The notes beneath the pieces are model-generated. The model did no database searches. It saw only the letters and a program-made list of their open reading frames with translations, and was not told the DNA's origin. Source: Clostridium saccharoperbutylacetonicum N1-4(HMT) (GTDB taxonomy: Bacteria; Bacillota; Clostridia; Clostridiales; Clostridiaceae). From it: a stretch of DNA of 64,000 nt. A program made the position numbers and the translations under genes. Below are positions 26,408 through 35,628 of this stretch, one piece after another (within the stretch, counting starts at the first letter, position 1; each line of letters begins with the position of its first letter). The DNA is taken from contig NC_020291.1 in assembly GCF_000340885.1 (NCBI RefSeq), forward strand, positions 3,657,001-3,721,000, read 5' to 3'.

Positions 26408-27865
26408 TTATTTTATTGCTACTGTACTTCCATCTTTATAATTTGATGGTTCGTTTAATATAAGCATACCATCTGTAAGATCAGCACCATCAATTACAAC
26501 ATTAGTATCCGACTCTAAACCTTTGGTTACAGAAATTTCTTTAACAGTATATTGAGTCCCTTGTTTAACAGCGGCATAAACATGACTTTGTCCATCTTTT
26601 GTGATAACCGCTCCATATGGTACTGAATAAACATCGTTTTTTTCATTAGTGATGATTTTAACCACTGAATTCATTCCAACTTTAACTTTGTCATTTTGAC
26701 CAGTTAGGTGTACTTTAACTGTAAATGTAACATCGCTGCTTGTTGAATTGCTTGTTGTACTTGTAGAAGTGCTAGTTTTACCACTACTTGTACTCGTACT
26801 GCTTGTACTTGCACTAGCAGTGCTAGAAACTGGTTCTACACTTACCACTTCAGCTTCAATAACAGCTGAACCTGAAGCATCCGTTGTTATTTCTGCCTTT
26901 TGTCCAACTTTAATATTTGCAACATCTGTTTCATCAACACTAGCATTTACAATTAAATTACTTAAATCTTGAATTACAAATAACGCTCCACTAGCTTGTA
27001 TACCTACCACTGCATTAACATTAGTTACAGTACCATCAACAGTAGCTACTACTTGTGCATCTTGAAGCTTTTTTTGCTTATCTTCTAAAGCAAGTTTATC
27101 ACTTTGATTATTAACTGTTGCCTGAGCACTGTCATAATTGCTTTTTGCTTCAGCTAAATTTTGACTAACGTTAACTTTAGCAGCTTCTAAGGCAACTGTT
27201 GCCTTATCATAAGTATTTTTCGCATTTTGATAATTATTTTGTGCAGTGTTTAAATCTTGTTGTGAAATTTCACCTTTTGAAAGCATTACTTTGTCATAAT
27301 CGTAAGTTCTTTGCTTATCTTCCATATCCATTTTTGCACTATCAAGTGCTTTTTCTGCATTAATAATATCAGTTTGTAAATTATTATCTTGTAAATATTT
27401 TAAATTTTCATATTTTTGTTTTGCACTAGCTAATGTTAATTGGTTCTTTTGTTGATTAGCAGTATAAGTTTGCTGAGCTTCAGAAATTTGTTCTTGTAAC
27501 GTCGTAGTATCAATTGTTGCAAGAACATCTCCCTTCTTCACCACATCTCCAACTGATACATTTATTGATGCAACATTATACTCTAAGTTTGAATATATAT
27601 TTGTTGAATCTCCACTTTTAATAGCACCAGATGAATTAATTGTTGTTTGGATATTTCCTTTCTTTAAGGTTGTATATTTAGCACTAACTTGTGCTGTTTT
27701 AGGCTTTGAAAATTTAACTTTATAAACTGTAACTCCTAAAATTACAACAAGTACTAAACTTACTATACTTATAATTTTTTTCTTTGTTAAAAACTTCTTT
27801 TTTGCTAATCCCGAGCCTACAATACCATTATTTTCTATACTACTTTTCTTAAATAACAACTTCAA
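26408..27865 (-). CDS. HlyD/MacA-family efflux adaptor protein
   Basis: A 485-residue membrane-fusion-type protein: cytosolic N-terminus, one helix at about 30-50, then a lipoyl-like half (INVSVGDVVKKGDVLATID), a long alpha-helical coiled-coil hairpin (about 130-265), and the second lipoyl half and beta-barrel. A Ser/Thr-rich stretch (SSTSTSSGKTSTSTSTTS, about residues 355-380) interrupts the barrel region. It links an ABC exporter to a TolC-like partner in Gram-negatives; in this single-membrane genus it may stretch across the wall (inference). It lies 3 bp after the TolC-like gene and belongs to the same operon. Confidence 0.9.
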   Translation of the reverse strand: MKLLFKKSSIENNGIVGSGLAKKKFLTKKKIISIVSLVLVVILGVTVYKVKFSKPKTAQVSAKYTTLKKGNIQTTINSSGAIKSGDSTNIYSNLEYNVASINVSVGDVVKKGDVLATIDTTTLQEQISEAQQTYTANQQKNQLTLASAKQKYENLKYLQDNNLQTDIINAEKALDSAKMDMEDKQRTYDYDKVMLSKGEISQQDLNTAQNNYQNAKNTYDKATVALEAAKVNVSQNLAEAKSNYDSAQATVNNQSDKLALEDKQKKLQDAQVVATVDGTVTNVNAVVGIQASGALFVIQDLSNLIVNASVDETDVANIKVGQKAEITTDASGSAVIEAEVVSVEPVSSTASASTSSTSTSSGKTSTSTSTTSNSTSSDVTFTVKVHLTGQNDKVKVGMNSVVKIITNEKNDVYSVPYGAVITKDGQSHVYAAVKQGTQYTVKEISVTKGLESDTNVVIDGADLTDGMLILNEPSNYKDGSTVAIK

Positions 27866-27867
27866 TT

Positions 27868-29043
27868 TTAGTAACCCTCTTTCATCTCAATGTACTTTAA
27901 ATAATTTAGATAACATTTATTTCTATTATTAACAAATGTAGCTGTATCATTATCTAAAGATAGTTTGGCAGCATCAACATCATTTTTTGAAACAAATCCA
28001 TAATCATATTTTGTTTTGGTAATTTCATATTCATTTTGTTTTTGATTTATAACGTCATAAGTATTTTTTAATGAGTTATAAGAACTCATTAATTGATCAT
28101 ATTGACCTTTAAAATCTGTTTCAGCATCATTAGTAAGTTTGGTTAGTTTCATTTTTGCATTTTCAACTTCATAATCATGTGAATCAGAATCATTATCTTC
28201 ATCTTCTAAATCATTAATCGTGTCATTTTGATTTTGTATATCAACATTATTTCCTAACATTGTATTTAAATCATCTTCATATTTTATTTTTGATATTACC
28301 TCAAAATCTTTTGTAATATCTGTTTCGAAGGTCAAATCATCTTCAGAACTTATCCCAAGAAGATTACATAATTTAACTTTATCCAATTCTAATGTGTCAT
28401 TGCCTGAATTAAGATCATTAACAGAAGTATTGGCTTGAACTAATTCTGTATATTTATTTTTAGAAATAAATCCATTTTCATATTGTAGTTTATATATTTC
28501 TTCATTTCTTTTGTTTTGTGTTACAGTATCTTCTTTTATATTTTGGGTAGCCAAATCATTTAAATAAGTAATATACGCAGTTTGAGCATTGTATATCTGT
28601 GTTTCAACATTTGAATTATAGTTATCCCTAGCAGTTTTCAAAGCATCTCTAGCACTATCTAAAGCCTTTTCTGCTGATTCATAGTTGCTTTGTGCTGTAT
28701 CATAGGCACTTTGTGCTATACTAATAGCCGTTGTATCACCAGATGCTTTTGCTGTATCAAGTGCAGTTTTTGCACTATCTCTTGCAGAACTTTTAGTTTC
28801 AAACGCATCTCTTGCATCATGATAAGTATCATTAGCTATTTTTGATTCATTGCTTTTCATTTTAATATCTAAATTGTTTTCTGTCATAATATCTCTTATA
28901 TTTTCTAATGATACTTTAATTTTATCATTCGAATTAGTTGAACTGTCTGTTGTAGCAGCTTGTACTAAATGTGCATTTAGTAAAGCCACATTTGATGATA
29001 CAATCAAAGTCATTATTAATACGCTAATTATTTTCTTTTTCAA
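27868..29043 (-). CDS. TolC-family secreted coiled-coil protein
   Basis: A 391-residue protein with a signal peptide (about 1-30) and two similar alpha-helical halves rich in Ala/Asp/Asn. Heptad-like repeats such as DSARDALKTARDNYNS alternate with YGFVSKNDVDAAK and ENGFISKNKYTELVQ, the segments that recur at equivalent positions in TolC-family helical hairpins. An outer membrane is not expected, so it may form a wall-spanning conduit or adaptor instead (inference). First gene of the efflux operon; AAGGAGG precedes the ATG. Related TolC-like proteins are known in clostridia. Confidence 0.8.
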   Translation of the reverse strand: MKKKIISVLIMTLIVSSNVALLNAHLVQAATTDSSTNSNDKIKVSLENIRDIMTENNLDIKMKSNESKIANDTYHDARDAFETKSSARDSAKTALDTAKASGDTTAISIAQSAYDTAQSNYESAEKALDSARDALKTARDNYNSNVETQIYNAQTAYITYLNDLATQNIKEDTVTQNKRNEEIYKLQYENGFISKNKYTELVQANTSVNDLNSGNDTLELDKVKLCNLLGISSEDDLTFETDITKDFEVISKIKYEDDLNTMLGNNVDIQNQNDTINDLEDEDNDSDSHDYEVENAKMKLTKLTNDAETDFKGQYDQLMSSYNSLKNTYDVINQKQNEYEITKTKYDYGFVSKNDVDAAKLSLDNDTATFVNNRNKCYLNYLKYIEMKEGY

Positions 29044-29120
29044 TATTTTCTCCTCCTTAATTTGTCAACTTCCAAATATAATTCTGTTAATAGTAGTATT
29101 TATTGTAAAATCTTTTTTTA

Positions 29121-29149
29121 ATTATAATTGAGTTATGTAACAGCCCTAT
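29121..29149 (-). promoter_or_regulatory. Promoter of the TolC-HlyD-MacB efflux operon
   Basis: TATAAT (29121-29126 read on the minus strand) is a consensus -10. At 17 bp upstream the -35 position reads ATAGGG (29144-29149), a poor match. A good -10 with a weak -35 just downstream of an activator-type repeat array points to an activator-dependent promoter. Confidence 0.55.
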
Positions 29150-29156
29150 TACGCAA

Positions 29157-29195
29157 ATATAAACAAACCATAAACCAATGTTAAATTTATGTTAA
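29157..29195 (-). promoter_or_regulatory. Four-repeat operator, 11-bp period, for an OmpR/PhoB-type regulator
   Basis: Read on the minus strand: TTAACA (29195-29190), TTAACA (29184-29179), TTATGG (29173-29168), TTATAT (29162-29157). Starts are exactly 11 bp apart. The first two lie in a perfect tandem 11-bp direct repeat. Hexamers with 5-bp gaps are how PhoP/PhoB-type winged-helix regulators bind. The array sits just upstream of the -35 position of the efflux operon, and the adjacent response regulator is the obvious candidate ligand (inference). Confidence 0.6.
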
Positions 29196-29215
29196 ATTTA
29201 TTTTTTATGATAAAA

Positions 29216-29258
29216 AAAGTACAAATATCAAATTTCTATCTTTTGACACTTGTACTTT
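29216..29258 (-). terminator. Terminator of the two-component system operon
   Basis: AAAGTACAA and TTGTACTTT, extended by TCAA/TTGA with small mismatches, form a hairpin followed by TTTTTT on the minus strand. It lies about 60 bp after the response-regulator stop codon, separating this operon from the efflux operon. Confidence 0.8.
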
Positions 29259-29316
29259 CACTAAATATTTACACATTATATTGCAATATTATATTAGTTA
29301 AATTTTATCACTGACT

Positions 29317-30018
29317 TTAAATATTAAATCTATATCCTGCCCCCCAAACAGTTTCAATATATTGTGGGTTGCTACTATCTAATTCAATTTTTTCCCTTAT
29401 TCTGTTGATATGTACTGTTACAGTTGAATTATCCCCTAAAGATTCTTCTCCCCAAATTCTATCTAACAATGCATCCTTTGAAAATACTATATTAGGATTT
29501 GAAGCCAAAAATAATAATAATTCAAATTCCTTATTGGCAAACTTTACTTCCTCTTCCTCTATATAAACTCTTCTTGCTTTAAGTAAAATTTTAATTCTCC
29601 CAATAGCTATCGAACTTTTTTCCTTTGAATTATTCTTTTCTACAGAAGTCAACCGCTCGTATCTTGAAATATGAGCATTTACTCGCGCTACAAGTTCACT
29701 CGGACTAAAAGGTTTTACAATGTAATCATCTGCGCCTATGCCAAGCCCTTGAATTTTGTAAATGTCTTCTTTTTTAGCAGTAACCATTAAAATTGGAATT
29801 TCTTTAACTTCTCTGATTTCTTGGCAAACTTTAAATCCATCTTTTCCAGGCAACATAACATCTAACAATATTAAATCAAAATCTTCGTTTAAAGCTAATT
29901 CCCCCCCTTGAATTCCATCTAATGCAATTTTTGTTGCAAATCCAGTTATCTCAAGATAATCTTTTTCTAACTCTGCAATACTCTCATCATCTTCAATAAT
30001 TAATATTTTTTTCACCAA
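29317..30018 (-). CDS. OmpR/PhoB-family response regulator
   Basis: A 233-residue DNA-binding response regulator. The receiver domain has the acidic pair IIEDDES, phospho-acceptor Asp in LILLDVMLPG, Thr in MVTAKK and Lys in YIVKPFSP. The C-terminal winged helix (about 135-233) ends NRIREKIELD...YIETVWGAGYRF, typical of OmpR/PhoB. It is encoded 60 bp downstream of its histidine kinase and directly upstream of the efflux operon with its four-repeat operator. Likely activates that operon; the stimulus is unknown. Confidence 0.93.
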   Translation of the reverse strand: MVKKILIIEDDESIAELEKDYLEITGFATKIALDGIQGGELALNEDFDLILLDVMLPGKDGFKVCQEIREVKEIPILMVTAKKEDIYKIQGLGIGADDYIVKPFSPSELVARVNAHISRYERLTSVEKNNSKEKSSIAIGRIKILLKARRVYIEEEEVKFANKEFELLLFLASNPNIVFSKDALLDRIWGEESLGDNSTVTVHINRIREKIELDSSNPQYIETVWGAGYRFNI

Positions 30019-30078
30019 ACTTCCCCCAAATCAATAAATCGTCCTTTTTTAAACTTCACAATTTAAATTGTTAATATT

Positions 30079-31539
30079 TCAAATATTTTTTTTATAATTC
30101 TTAGGAAGTATTATTTTAATTGATAAACCTTCCTTATTATAAGCTATGATTTGTCCATCATGGGCCTCAATGATATGTTTAGCTATAGCTAGACCAAGTC
30201 CACTCCCTTCATTAGGTTTTGTACGTGAAGCATCTCCCCTATAGAAACTCAAAAACAACTTAGGAATATCTTCCTCTTGTACACCACTTCCATTATCACT
30301 TAAGATTAATTCTATTAAATCTCCTTTATCGTACAAACTTATTTCTATTTTCAACTTTCTATTTTTATTATATTTAACACTATTATCTAATATATTTAAA
30401 AGAACTCTATACATTTCCTGTGAATCAAGCTTTACTTCTGTTGAAGTATCACACTCACTTAAGAAAGAAATCTCAACCTCTTTTCCATAAAACTCTTTTT
30501 TAGCACATTTAAAGAAATCTCTTAAATATTCATTAACATTAACTATATTAAACTTAAAAGGAAACTGCCCAGTATCTAACTTTGAGAATAAAAATAAGCT
30601 ATCTACAAGTGCATCCATATCACATGCCTTTGTATAAATTGTATCTAAATATTTTTTTTGTTTTTCAGGCGTACTAGCTACTCCATCTCGCAACCCTTCC
30701 ACATATCCTTTAATAGCAGTTAATGGAGTTCGCAAATCATGAGATATTCCAACTACTAGCTGTTTCCTGTTTTCCTCATACTTTAACTGCATTTCAACAG
30801 AATCCTTTAGTCGCATCCTCATCTCATTAAAATCCCCACAAACTTGATTAAATTCATCATCACTATCATAATTCATCTCAAAATCTAAATTTCCATTTTT
30901 AATTTGTTCAGATCCATAACTCAATAGTTCAAGGGGTACTATTAACTTCTTGTATATTTTACTAGATAATATAGCATTAGTTATAGTAACAACAATCAAT
31001 GAAATAATAATAACTAAAACAATATAGCTTATTATAAATTTTGACATTTCACTTTTAAAATCAAATATAATTGGCTTATAATCTGAATTAATTGCTATAA
31101 TATTTATTATTTTACCATCTCTCATAAAACTATTCTTTACTAAAGAAGCTGAATTCATTTCTAAAACTATTGAATTTGATTTAAAAAGAATATCATCTCC
31201 AATAATAGAAATTGCTTTTTTATCTTCTTCTGTAACATTAGATGATATTATCTCCCCATCATTTGTGATTATTAAATGATAGCCTTTAGGTTCTAAAAGT
31301 TTTTGTAGCTCTTTTGTTAGATTTTCAAAATCTTCTTTATCCACAAACTTATTAATATCTGGCCTAATGTTTTGCTGAAGAATATAAGCGTTTGGATCAC
31401 GCTCTCTTTCAATTGAAAATCTACTTTCAATAGCTTTTGAAAACGGAATACTCATTATCATTGCAATTACGAAAATAACAACTACAGGTATTATTAACAT
31501 AAGAATGTTTGATATTGTTAATCGCTTTTTTATTTGCAT
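30079..31539 (-). CDS. Membrane sensor histidine kinase
   Basis: A 486-residue sensor kinase. A first helix (about 10-30), an extracytoplasmic sensor domain of about 130 residues, and a second helix (about 170-190) are followed by a HAMP domain. The HisKA box is VGISHDLRTPLTAIKGY, and the ATPase domain shows NILDNSVKYN, DNGSGV and GSGLGLAI. The start ATG follows GAGGAAT and overlaps the preceding gene by 10 nt. Cognate to the adjacent OmpR-type regulator. The ligand is probably an extracytoplasmic compound or envelope state; not determinable here. Confidence 0.92.
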   Translation of the reverse strand: MQIKKRLTISNILMLIIPVVVIFVIAMIMSIPFSKAIESRFSIERERDPNAYILQQNIRPDINKFVDKEDFENLTKELQKLLEPKGYHLIITNDGEIISSNVTEEDKKAISIIGDDILFKSNSIVLEMNSASLVKNSFMRDGKIINIIAINSDYKPIIFDFKSEMSKFIISYIVLVIIISLIVVTITNAILSSKIYKKLIVPLELLSYGSEQIKNGNLDFEMNYDSDDEFNQVCGDFNEMRMRLKDSVEMQLKYEENRKQLVVGISHDLRTPLTAIKGYVEGLRDGVASTPEKQKKYLDTIYTKACDMDALVDSLFLFSKLDTGQFPFKFNIVNVNEYLRDFFKCAKKEFYGKEVEISFLSECDTSTEVKLDSQEMYRVLLNILDNSVKYNKNRKLKIEISLYDKGDLIELILSDNGSGVQEEDIPKLFLSFYRGDASRTKPNEGSGLGLAIAKHIIEAHDGQIIAYNKEGLSIKIILPKNYKKNI

Positions 31540-31865
31540 ACTAATTCCTCAACTAATTTTTTATCAACATTAAAATTTTCTAAATCAATCTTTTCTGGAT
31601 TAGTTAGCAAAGAGTAATCCTTAATCCATATATTCCCATCAATAATTTTGCATTCATTTATTTTTTCAGTATCATTTTTTTCATAGACTTCCTCTAACTC
31701 TTGAGTTTTAGTAAGAACCGCAATTCTTCTACAGGGTTGCTCCTGTTCACTATAGATATTAAAAAAACTATTATATGAATCAAAACTTTTCACTGACACA
31801 ACTACCTTTAAAAACAAATTATACTTTTTTGCTGCTTCTATTGCATTTATATATTCTTTGTTCAT
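31530..31865 (-). CDS. Unknown small protein overlapping the histidine kinase start
   Basis: A 111-residue soluble protein starting MNKEYINAIEAAKKYNLF, with alternating short strands (FLKVVVSVKSFDSYNSFFN, RRIAVLTKTQELEEVYE). It has a weak ribosome binding site (GGAG 12 nt upstream), and its 3' end overlaps the kinase gene by 10 nt, which suggests translational coupling. I do not recognise the family. Position as first gene of the two-component operon suggests a linked role, but no evidence beyond context. Confidence 0.55.
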   Translation of the reverse strand: MNKEYINAIEAAKKYNLFLKVVVSVKSFDSYNSFFNIYSEQEQPCRRIAVLTKTQELEEVYEKNDTEKINECKIIDGNIWIKDYSLLTNPEKIDLENFNVDKKLVEELVCK

Positions 31866-31916
31866 TTTCTACACGCTCCACACATATTTGTATTCAAGCT
31901 ATTATCTCATAAGGCT

Positions 31917-32765
31917 TTACTTATTACAATATTCACTATTAAAAGCTTTACTTTTAAGTTCCGCTATTTCTTCTTTCCTTAGATATCTCCATTTTCCATC
32001 TTCTAAATTATCTATGGTAATATTCATAATTCTGACCCTTTCAAGCCTGATCACTTTGTAACCTAATGCTCCACACATTTTTCGTATTTGCCTATTAAGT
32101 CCTTGTGTTAAAATAATTCTAAAGGATATATCATCAACTTTTACAAGCTTACAGGGTCTGGTTTTTATTTTATTTTTCTTAATAAGATTCTTCTCCGCTA
32201 ATTCCTTTAAACTTATAAAATCAGTGAATTTTTCTGAATTATATTCATTTATATTTTTATATACACCTAAGGTATCTGATATTCTTTTTATTCCAGAACT
32301 TTCATCTGCTGAAATTTCAACTCCTTCAGACATTTTAGCAATAAATTCATCTTCAAATTTTCTATCAACAGTTACAATATACTCTTTTTCATGTAAATTT
32401 TCACATTCTAAAATTGCATTAGCTAATTCACCATCATTAGTCATTATTATAAGTCCCTGAGAGTCTTTATCTAGTCTTCCTACAGGAAAAACATATTCAG
32501 AATATCCTAAAAAATCGATTATATTACCTTTGACATCATTTTGTGCTGTGCAGATAATTCCAACTGGTTTATTCATAGCAATATAAATTTTATCCTTTTT
32601 GTAAATAGGTTTATCATCAAGAAGTATTTTATCTACATCCTCCTCAATCCATTGTCCTAATACACATAGTTTACCATTTACTTTAATTCGCTTTTTTTCA
32701 ATTAATTTATTAGTTTCTTTTCGTGAACAAATTCCATAATTGCTAAAAAGTTTATTTATTCTCAT
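31917..32765 (-). CDS. rRNA pseudouridine synthase, RsuA/RluF family
   Basis: A 282-residue enzyme that isomerises uridine in rRNA. An N-terminal S4 RNA-binding domain (RINKLFSNYGICSRKET) precedes the catalytic domain, with catalytic Asp in GRLDKDSQGLIIMTNDG and the C-terminal LTQGLNRQIRKMCGALGY. The length and the RKMCGALGYKV segment resemble RluF, which modifies 23S rRNA U2604 in E. coli; exact site is not certain. ATG follows a purine-rich GGAAGGAAT upstream sequence. Monocistronic in appearance. Confidence 0.88.
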   Translation of the reverse strand: MRINKLFSNYGICSRKETNKLIEKKRIKVNGKLCVLGQWIEEDVDKILLDDKPIYKKDKIYIAMNKPVGIICTAQNDVKGNIIDFLGYSEYVFPVGRLDKDSQGLIIMTNDGELANAILECENLHEKEYIVTVDRKFEDEFIAKMSEGVEISADESSGIKRISDTLGVYKNINEYNSEKFTDFISLKELAEKNLIKKNKIKTRPCKLVKVDDISFRIILTQGLNRQIRKMCGALGYKVIRLERVRIMNITIDNLEDGKWRYLRKEEIAELKSKAFNSEYCNK

Positions 32766-32807
32766 TAAATATCTTTATTCCTTCCTCAATATAAATCAAT
32801 CATTCTA

Positions 32808-33566
32808 CTATTTATCAAATAATATGCTTTTTATGAGTGCAAAAGCCTCTCTAGTATATGTAATAGGAATTAAATACCACACAGTATCACTTGAATAATT
32901 ATCAAAATATCCATAACCATTTTTCTTTGCTAAAATACTACTTCTTAATGCATGAAAGTCTGTTGTAATTATTTTTACGCTCACATCTTTTATATCTTTA
33001 TGACTATTATTCTCTATTACTTTTTTTGAATATTTAAAATTCTCATTTGTATCTCTTGATTTATCTTCAATTAATATTTTGTTTTCATTTATTCCATTGT
33101 CAATTAAATATTTTTTCATTGCAAGAGATTCAGGCAGCTTTTCATCCGCACCTTGCCCTCCAGATAAAACCAAATATGAATCAGGATTTTCCTTGGAATA
33201 TTTTATTGCTACATCAAGCCTGTCTTCAAGTATTAAACTAGGAGTTTCTCCATTGGCTAATCCAGCACCTAAAACAATAGCATAATCATCCTTTTTATCA
33301 TTATGTTTAGGAAAAGCAACAATAACTATTTCAATACTAATAAAGCAAATAATTAATACGACTAAAAGCTTTTTTATAATACTTAAGCCTTTTATTATAG
33401 CTTTATTTCTCATAATTTTTTCCTTAATGAAATTAAAGAATATTAATATAATTCCTAAAAATACTATTGGAACACTAAAGGCAATTTTAGTTCCGCTAAT
33501 AAAATTAATGTAGATTACATAAATAAGTAAAAATATACCTAATATAATGCTCCAATTTTTTCTCAT
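32808..33566 (-). CDS. YdcF/DUF218-family membrane protein
   Basis: A 252-residue protein with three hydrophobic helices in the first 100 residues and a DUF218 domain after them. The domain shows YAIVLGAGLANGETPS, VLSGGQGADE, DKSRDTNENFKYS and KIITTDFHALRS. Homologues (SanA, ElyC, YdcF) act in envelope integrity; the catalytic activity is poorly defined. ATG at 33566 is chosen because AAGGAGATGAG lies 5-10 nt upstream; the longer start nine codons earlier would absorb it. It is preceded by a terminator for hslO. Confidence 0.82.
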   Translation of the reverse strand: MRKNWSIILGIFLLIYVIYINFISGTKIAFSVPIVFLGIILIFFNFIKEKIMRNKAIIKGLSIIKKLLVVLIICFISIEIVIVAFPKHNDKKDDYAIVLGAGLANGETPSLILEDRLDVAIKYSKENPDSYLVLSGGQGADEKLPESLAMKKYLIDNGINENKILIEDKSRDTNENFKYSKKVIENNSHKDIKDVSVKIITTDFHALRSSILAKKNGYGYFDNYSSDTVWYLIPITYTREAFALIKSILFDK

Positions 33567-33718
33567 AAATCTCATCTCCTTCAAATTAGTCATGTCTTTA
33601 TTAAGCTCATTATAACTAATTTTTGTAGCTTTATGCTTATATTTAGAGAAATTTATAGGATATGTAATAGATTCTTAATAGTTTGTAATAATATTGTTAT
33701 ACTTAATTTTTCACAAAT

Positions 33719-33760
33719 AAATACACTCTTGCTAAACTAACTTTCAACAAAAGTGCATTT
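33719..33760 (-). terminator. Terminator of hslO
   Basis: AAATGCACTTTTGT pairs with GCAAGAGTGTATTT (14 bp with G-U pairs) on the minus strand. A short T-rich tail follows. It lies about 20 bp after the hslO stop codon. Confidence 0.65.
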
Positions 33761-33775
33761 AATTGGATATATAAA

Positions 33776-34657
33776 TTATTTATTATTTAACAATTTACCA
33801 ATTTCTTCATGCGTAAATTCATATTTTTTATTACAAAAATGACATACAACTTCTTCTGTTTTATTATCATCATATATTTCTTGAAGTGTTTCTTTACCAA
33901 TAGATATCAGAGCTTTTTCTATTCTTCCTCTAGAACAATCACATTTATATTCTGGATTCATTGAATCTAATATTTTTAAATCCATTCCATCAAATATAAA
34001 TTCTAAAATTTCTTCTATACTTTTGCCTTCACTTATTAAGGTTGAAATTGGAGGAATTTCTTGAAGTCTATAAGTTATTACATCAGCAAGAAATTCATCT
34101 GCACCTGGCATCATTTGTACAATAAATCCCCCAGCTGCTTTTATTGATAAATCTGTATCAACTAATACACCTAGTGAAACAGCTGAAGGTGTTTGCTCAG
34201 ATACTGTATAGTAAAAAGCTAAATCATCACCAATTTCACCAGTTTGTATTGGCACTTGTCCTATATATGGATCTTTTAATCCTAAATCTTTTATTACATA
34301 AAGAATTCCATTTGTTCCTATAGCTCCACCAACATCAAGTTTTCCTACATTATTTAATGGTCTTTCAATATATGGATTACCTATAACTCCCTTTACAGTT
34401 CCATCACTATGAGCTGTAACAGTAATTCCATTAATTTCACCACCACCATTTATCTTTAAGGTTATAACTTCCTTCTTATTCTTTAATGTAGCTCCCATTA
34501 TAGCTCCTGCAGTAAGCATTCTTCCCAAAGCTGCTGATGCTACTGGAGTACAATCGTGTAATTTTGCACCTTCATCTACTAATTCAGTTGTAATTCCTGC
34601 AATAATTCTTACCATTCCATCTTTTGCAGTTGCTCTTATTATTTTATCTTTTCCCAT
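33776..34657 (-). CDS. hslO: Hsp33 redox-regulated chaperone
   Basis: A 293-residue cytosolic holdase activated by oxidative unfolding. The C-terminal zinc centre is intact: CDCSRGR (CxC, about 239-241) and CHFCNKKY (CxxC, about 272-275). The N-terminal domain shows [27 protein letters not shown] and [15 protein letters not shown], all typical. Zinc release on oxidation plus heat switches activity on in characterised homologues. GGAG precedes the ATG. Monocistronic, with a terminator after the stop. Confidence 0.95.
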   Translation of the reverse strand: MGKDKIIRATAKDGMVRIIAGITTELVDEGAKLHDCTPVASAALGRMLTAGAIMGATLKNKKEVITLKINGGGEINGITVTAHSDGTVKGVIGNPYIERPLNNVGKLDVGGAIGTNGILYVIKDLGLKDPYIGQVPIQTGEIGDDLAFYYTVSEQTPSAVSLGVLVDTDLSIKAAGGFIVQMMPGADEFLADVITYRLQEIPPISTLISEGKSIEEILEFIFDGMDLKILDSMNPEYKCDCSRGRIEKALISIGKETLQEIYDDNKTEEVVCHFCNKKYEFTHEEIGKLLNNK

Positions 34658-34694
34658 CGCTTTATCTCCTACTTTATTAAGTTAATTATTTATT

Positions 34695-34798
34695 TATAGG
34701 TTCTAATTAATATTATAAATTTAAGTTTAAGTTTAAGAAATCCTAAATTTCCTCATTAATTAAACATTTATAGTTTACTATTGATAATTGTCATCTAA
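34695..34798. repeat. Degraded copy of a small dispersed repeat
   Basis: TTCTAATTAA (34701-34710), then TTAAGAAATCCT (34733-34744), then ATTGATAATTGTCAT near 34780 occur in the same order as at 4105-4250, where the last part reads ATGACAATTGATAAT. TATAGGTTCTAA also recurs on the minus strand at 61341-61352. The element has no coding capacity; it lies between hslO and a methyltransferase gene. Confidence 0.35.
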
Positions 34799-34803
34799 TA
34801 GCA

Positions 34804-35541
34804 CTATTTTCCCACAACATAAAGAATTCTTTCAGAATTCTCTTTTACTTTTTCATTTGAATATCCTTCAAATTTATTTAGTATTTTAAATTGACATTTT
34901 TTTAAAATATCTTCAATATATTCTTCACTATAAGCTCTTTCAAAATGCTCTTCTTCAAACTTTTCATATAAATTATTTTCTTGTTTTACGAAAAAGGTTA
35001 AAAACATATTTACTATATCATCTTCAAAGGAATTTTCCCATGTGTAGAAAACATCATCAGAACTATATGTATAAATATTATTCCCAAGTACTGTTGAAAG
35101 TTTATAATATGAATTAATATCAAAAATAAAAAGTCCATTTTCAGATAAATGTTCATTTACTTTTAAAAAATAATTTTCTAAAGCTTCAGTTTCTGTTATG
35201 TAATTTGTTGAATCAAGAACTGATGTTATTAGATCGAATTTTTTATTCAAGCTTAACTCACTCATATCCTGGCATATTACTTTTGCTTTGATCTTATTCT
35301 TCTTGAATTTTTCAAAAGCCATATTTAACATTTCATCAGATAAATCTACAGCATATAGGCTATTAAAGTATTTTGCTACCTTTATTGCTACATTACCTGT
35401 TCCACAGGCTAAATCTAGATAATTGTCAAAATTCACATTGTTTTCTTTGCATAAATTCACTACTTTCTCTGCAATCTTATCATAATTAATATCTTCATAT
35501 ATTAATTCATCATAAATAGTTGCAAATTCTTTATATGCCAT
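34804..35541 (-). CDS. Class I SAM-dependent methyltransferase
   Basis: A 245-residue Rossmann-fold methyltransferase. SAM-binding motif I is LDLACGTGNVAIKVA (about residues 43-57), motif II is YAVDLSDEML and motif III-like is LITSVLDSTNYI. The C-terminal half (WENSFEDDIVNMFLTFF) matches small-molecule or tRNA-like methyltransferases common in Firmicutes. Substrate is not predictable. Start ATG has only a weak GGACGTG site. Neighbours give no clue. Confidence 0.85.
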   Translation of the reverse strand: MAYKEFATIYDELIYEDINYDKIAEKVVNLCKENNVNFDNYLDLACGTGNVAIKVAKYFNSLYAVDLSDEMLNMAFEKFKKNKIKAKVICQDMSELSLNKKFDLITSVLDSTNYITETEALENYFLKVNEHLSENGLFIFDINSYYKLSTVLGNNIYTYSSDDVFYTWENSFEDDIVNMFLTFFVKQENNLYEKFEEEHFERAYSEEYIEDILKKCQFKILNKFEGYSNEKVKENSERILYVVGK

Positions 35542-35628
35542 ATACTTTAATCACGTCCTTAATTTTAAAATACTAATTCTTCTAATATATTATATCGTAA
35601 TTCTTTACTTAGTCAAATTAGTAGTAAG

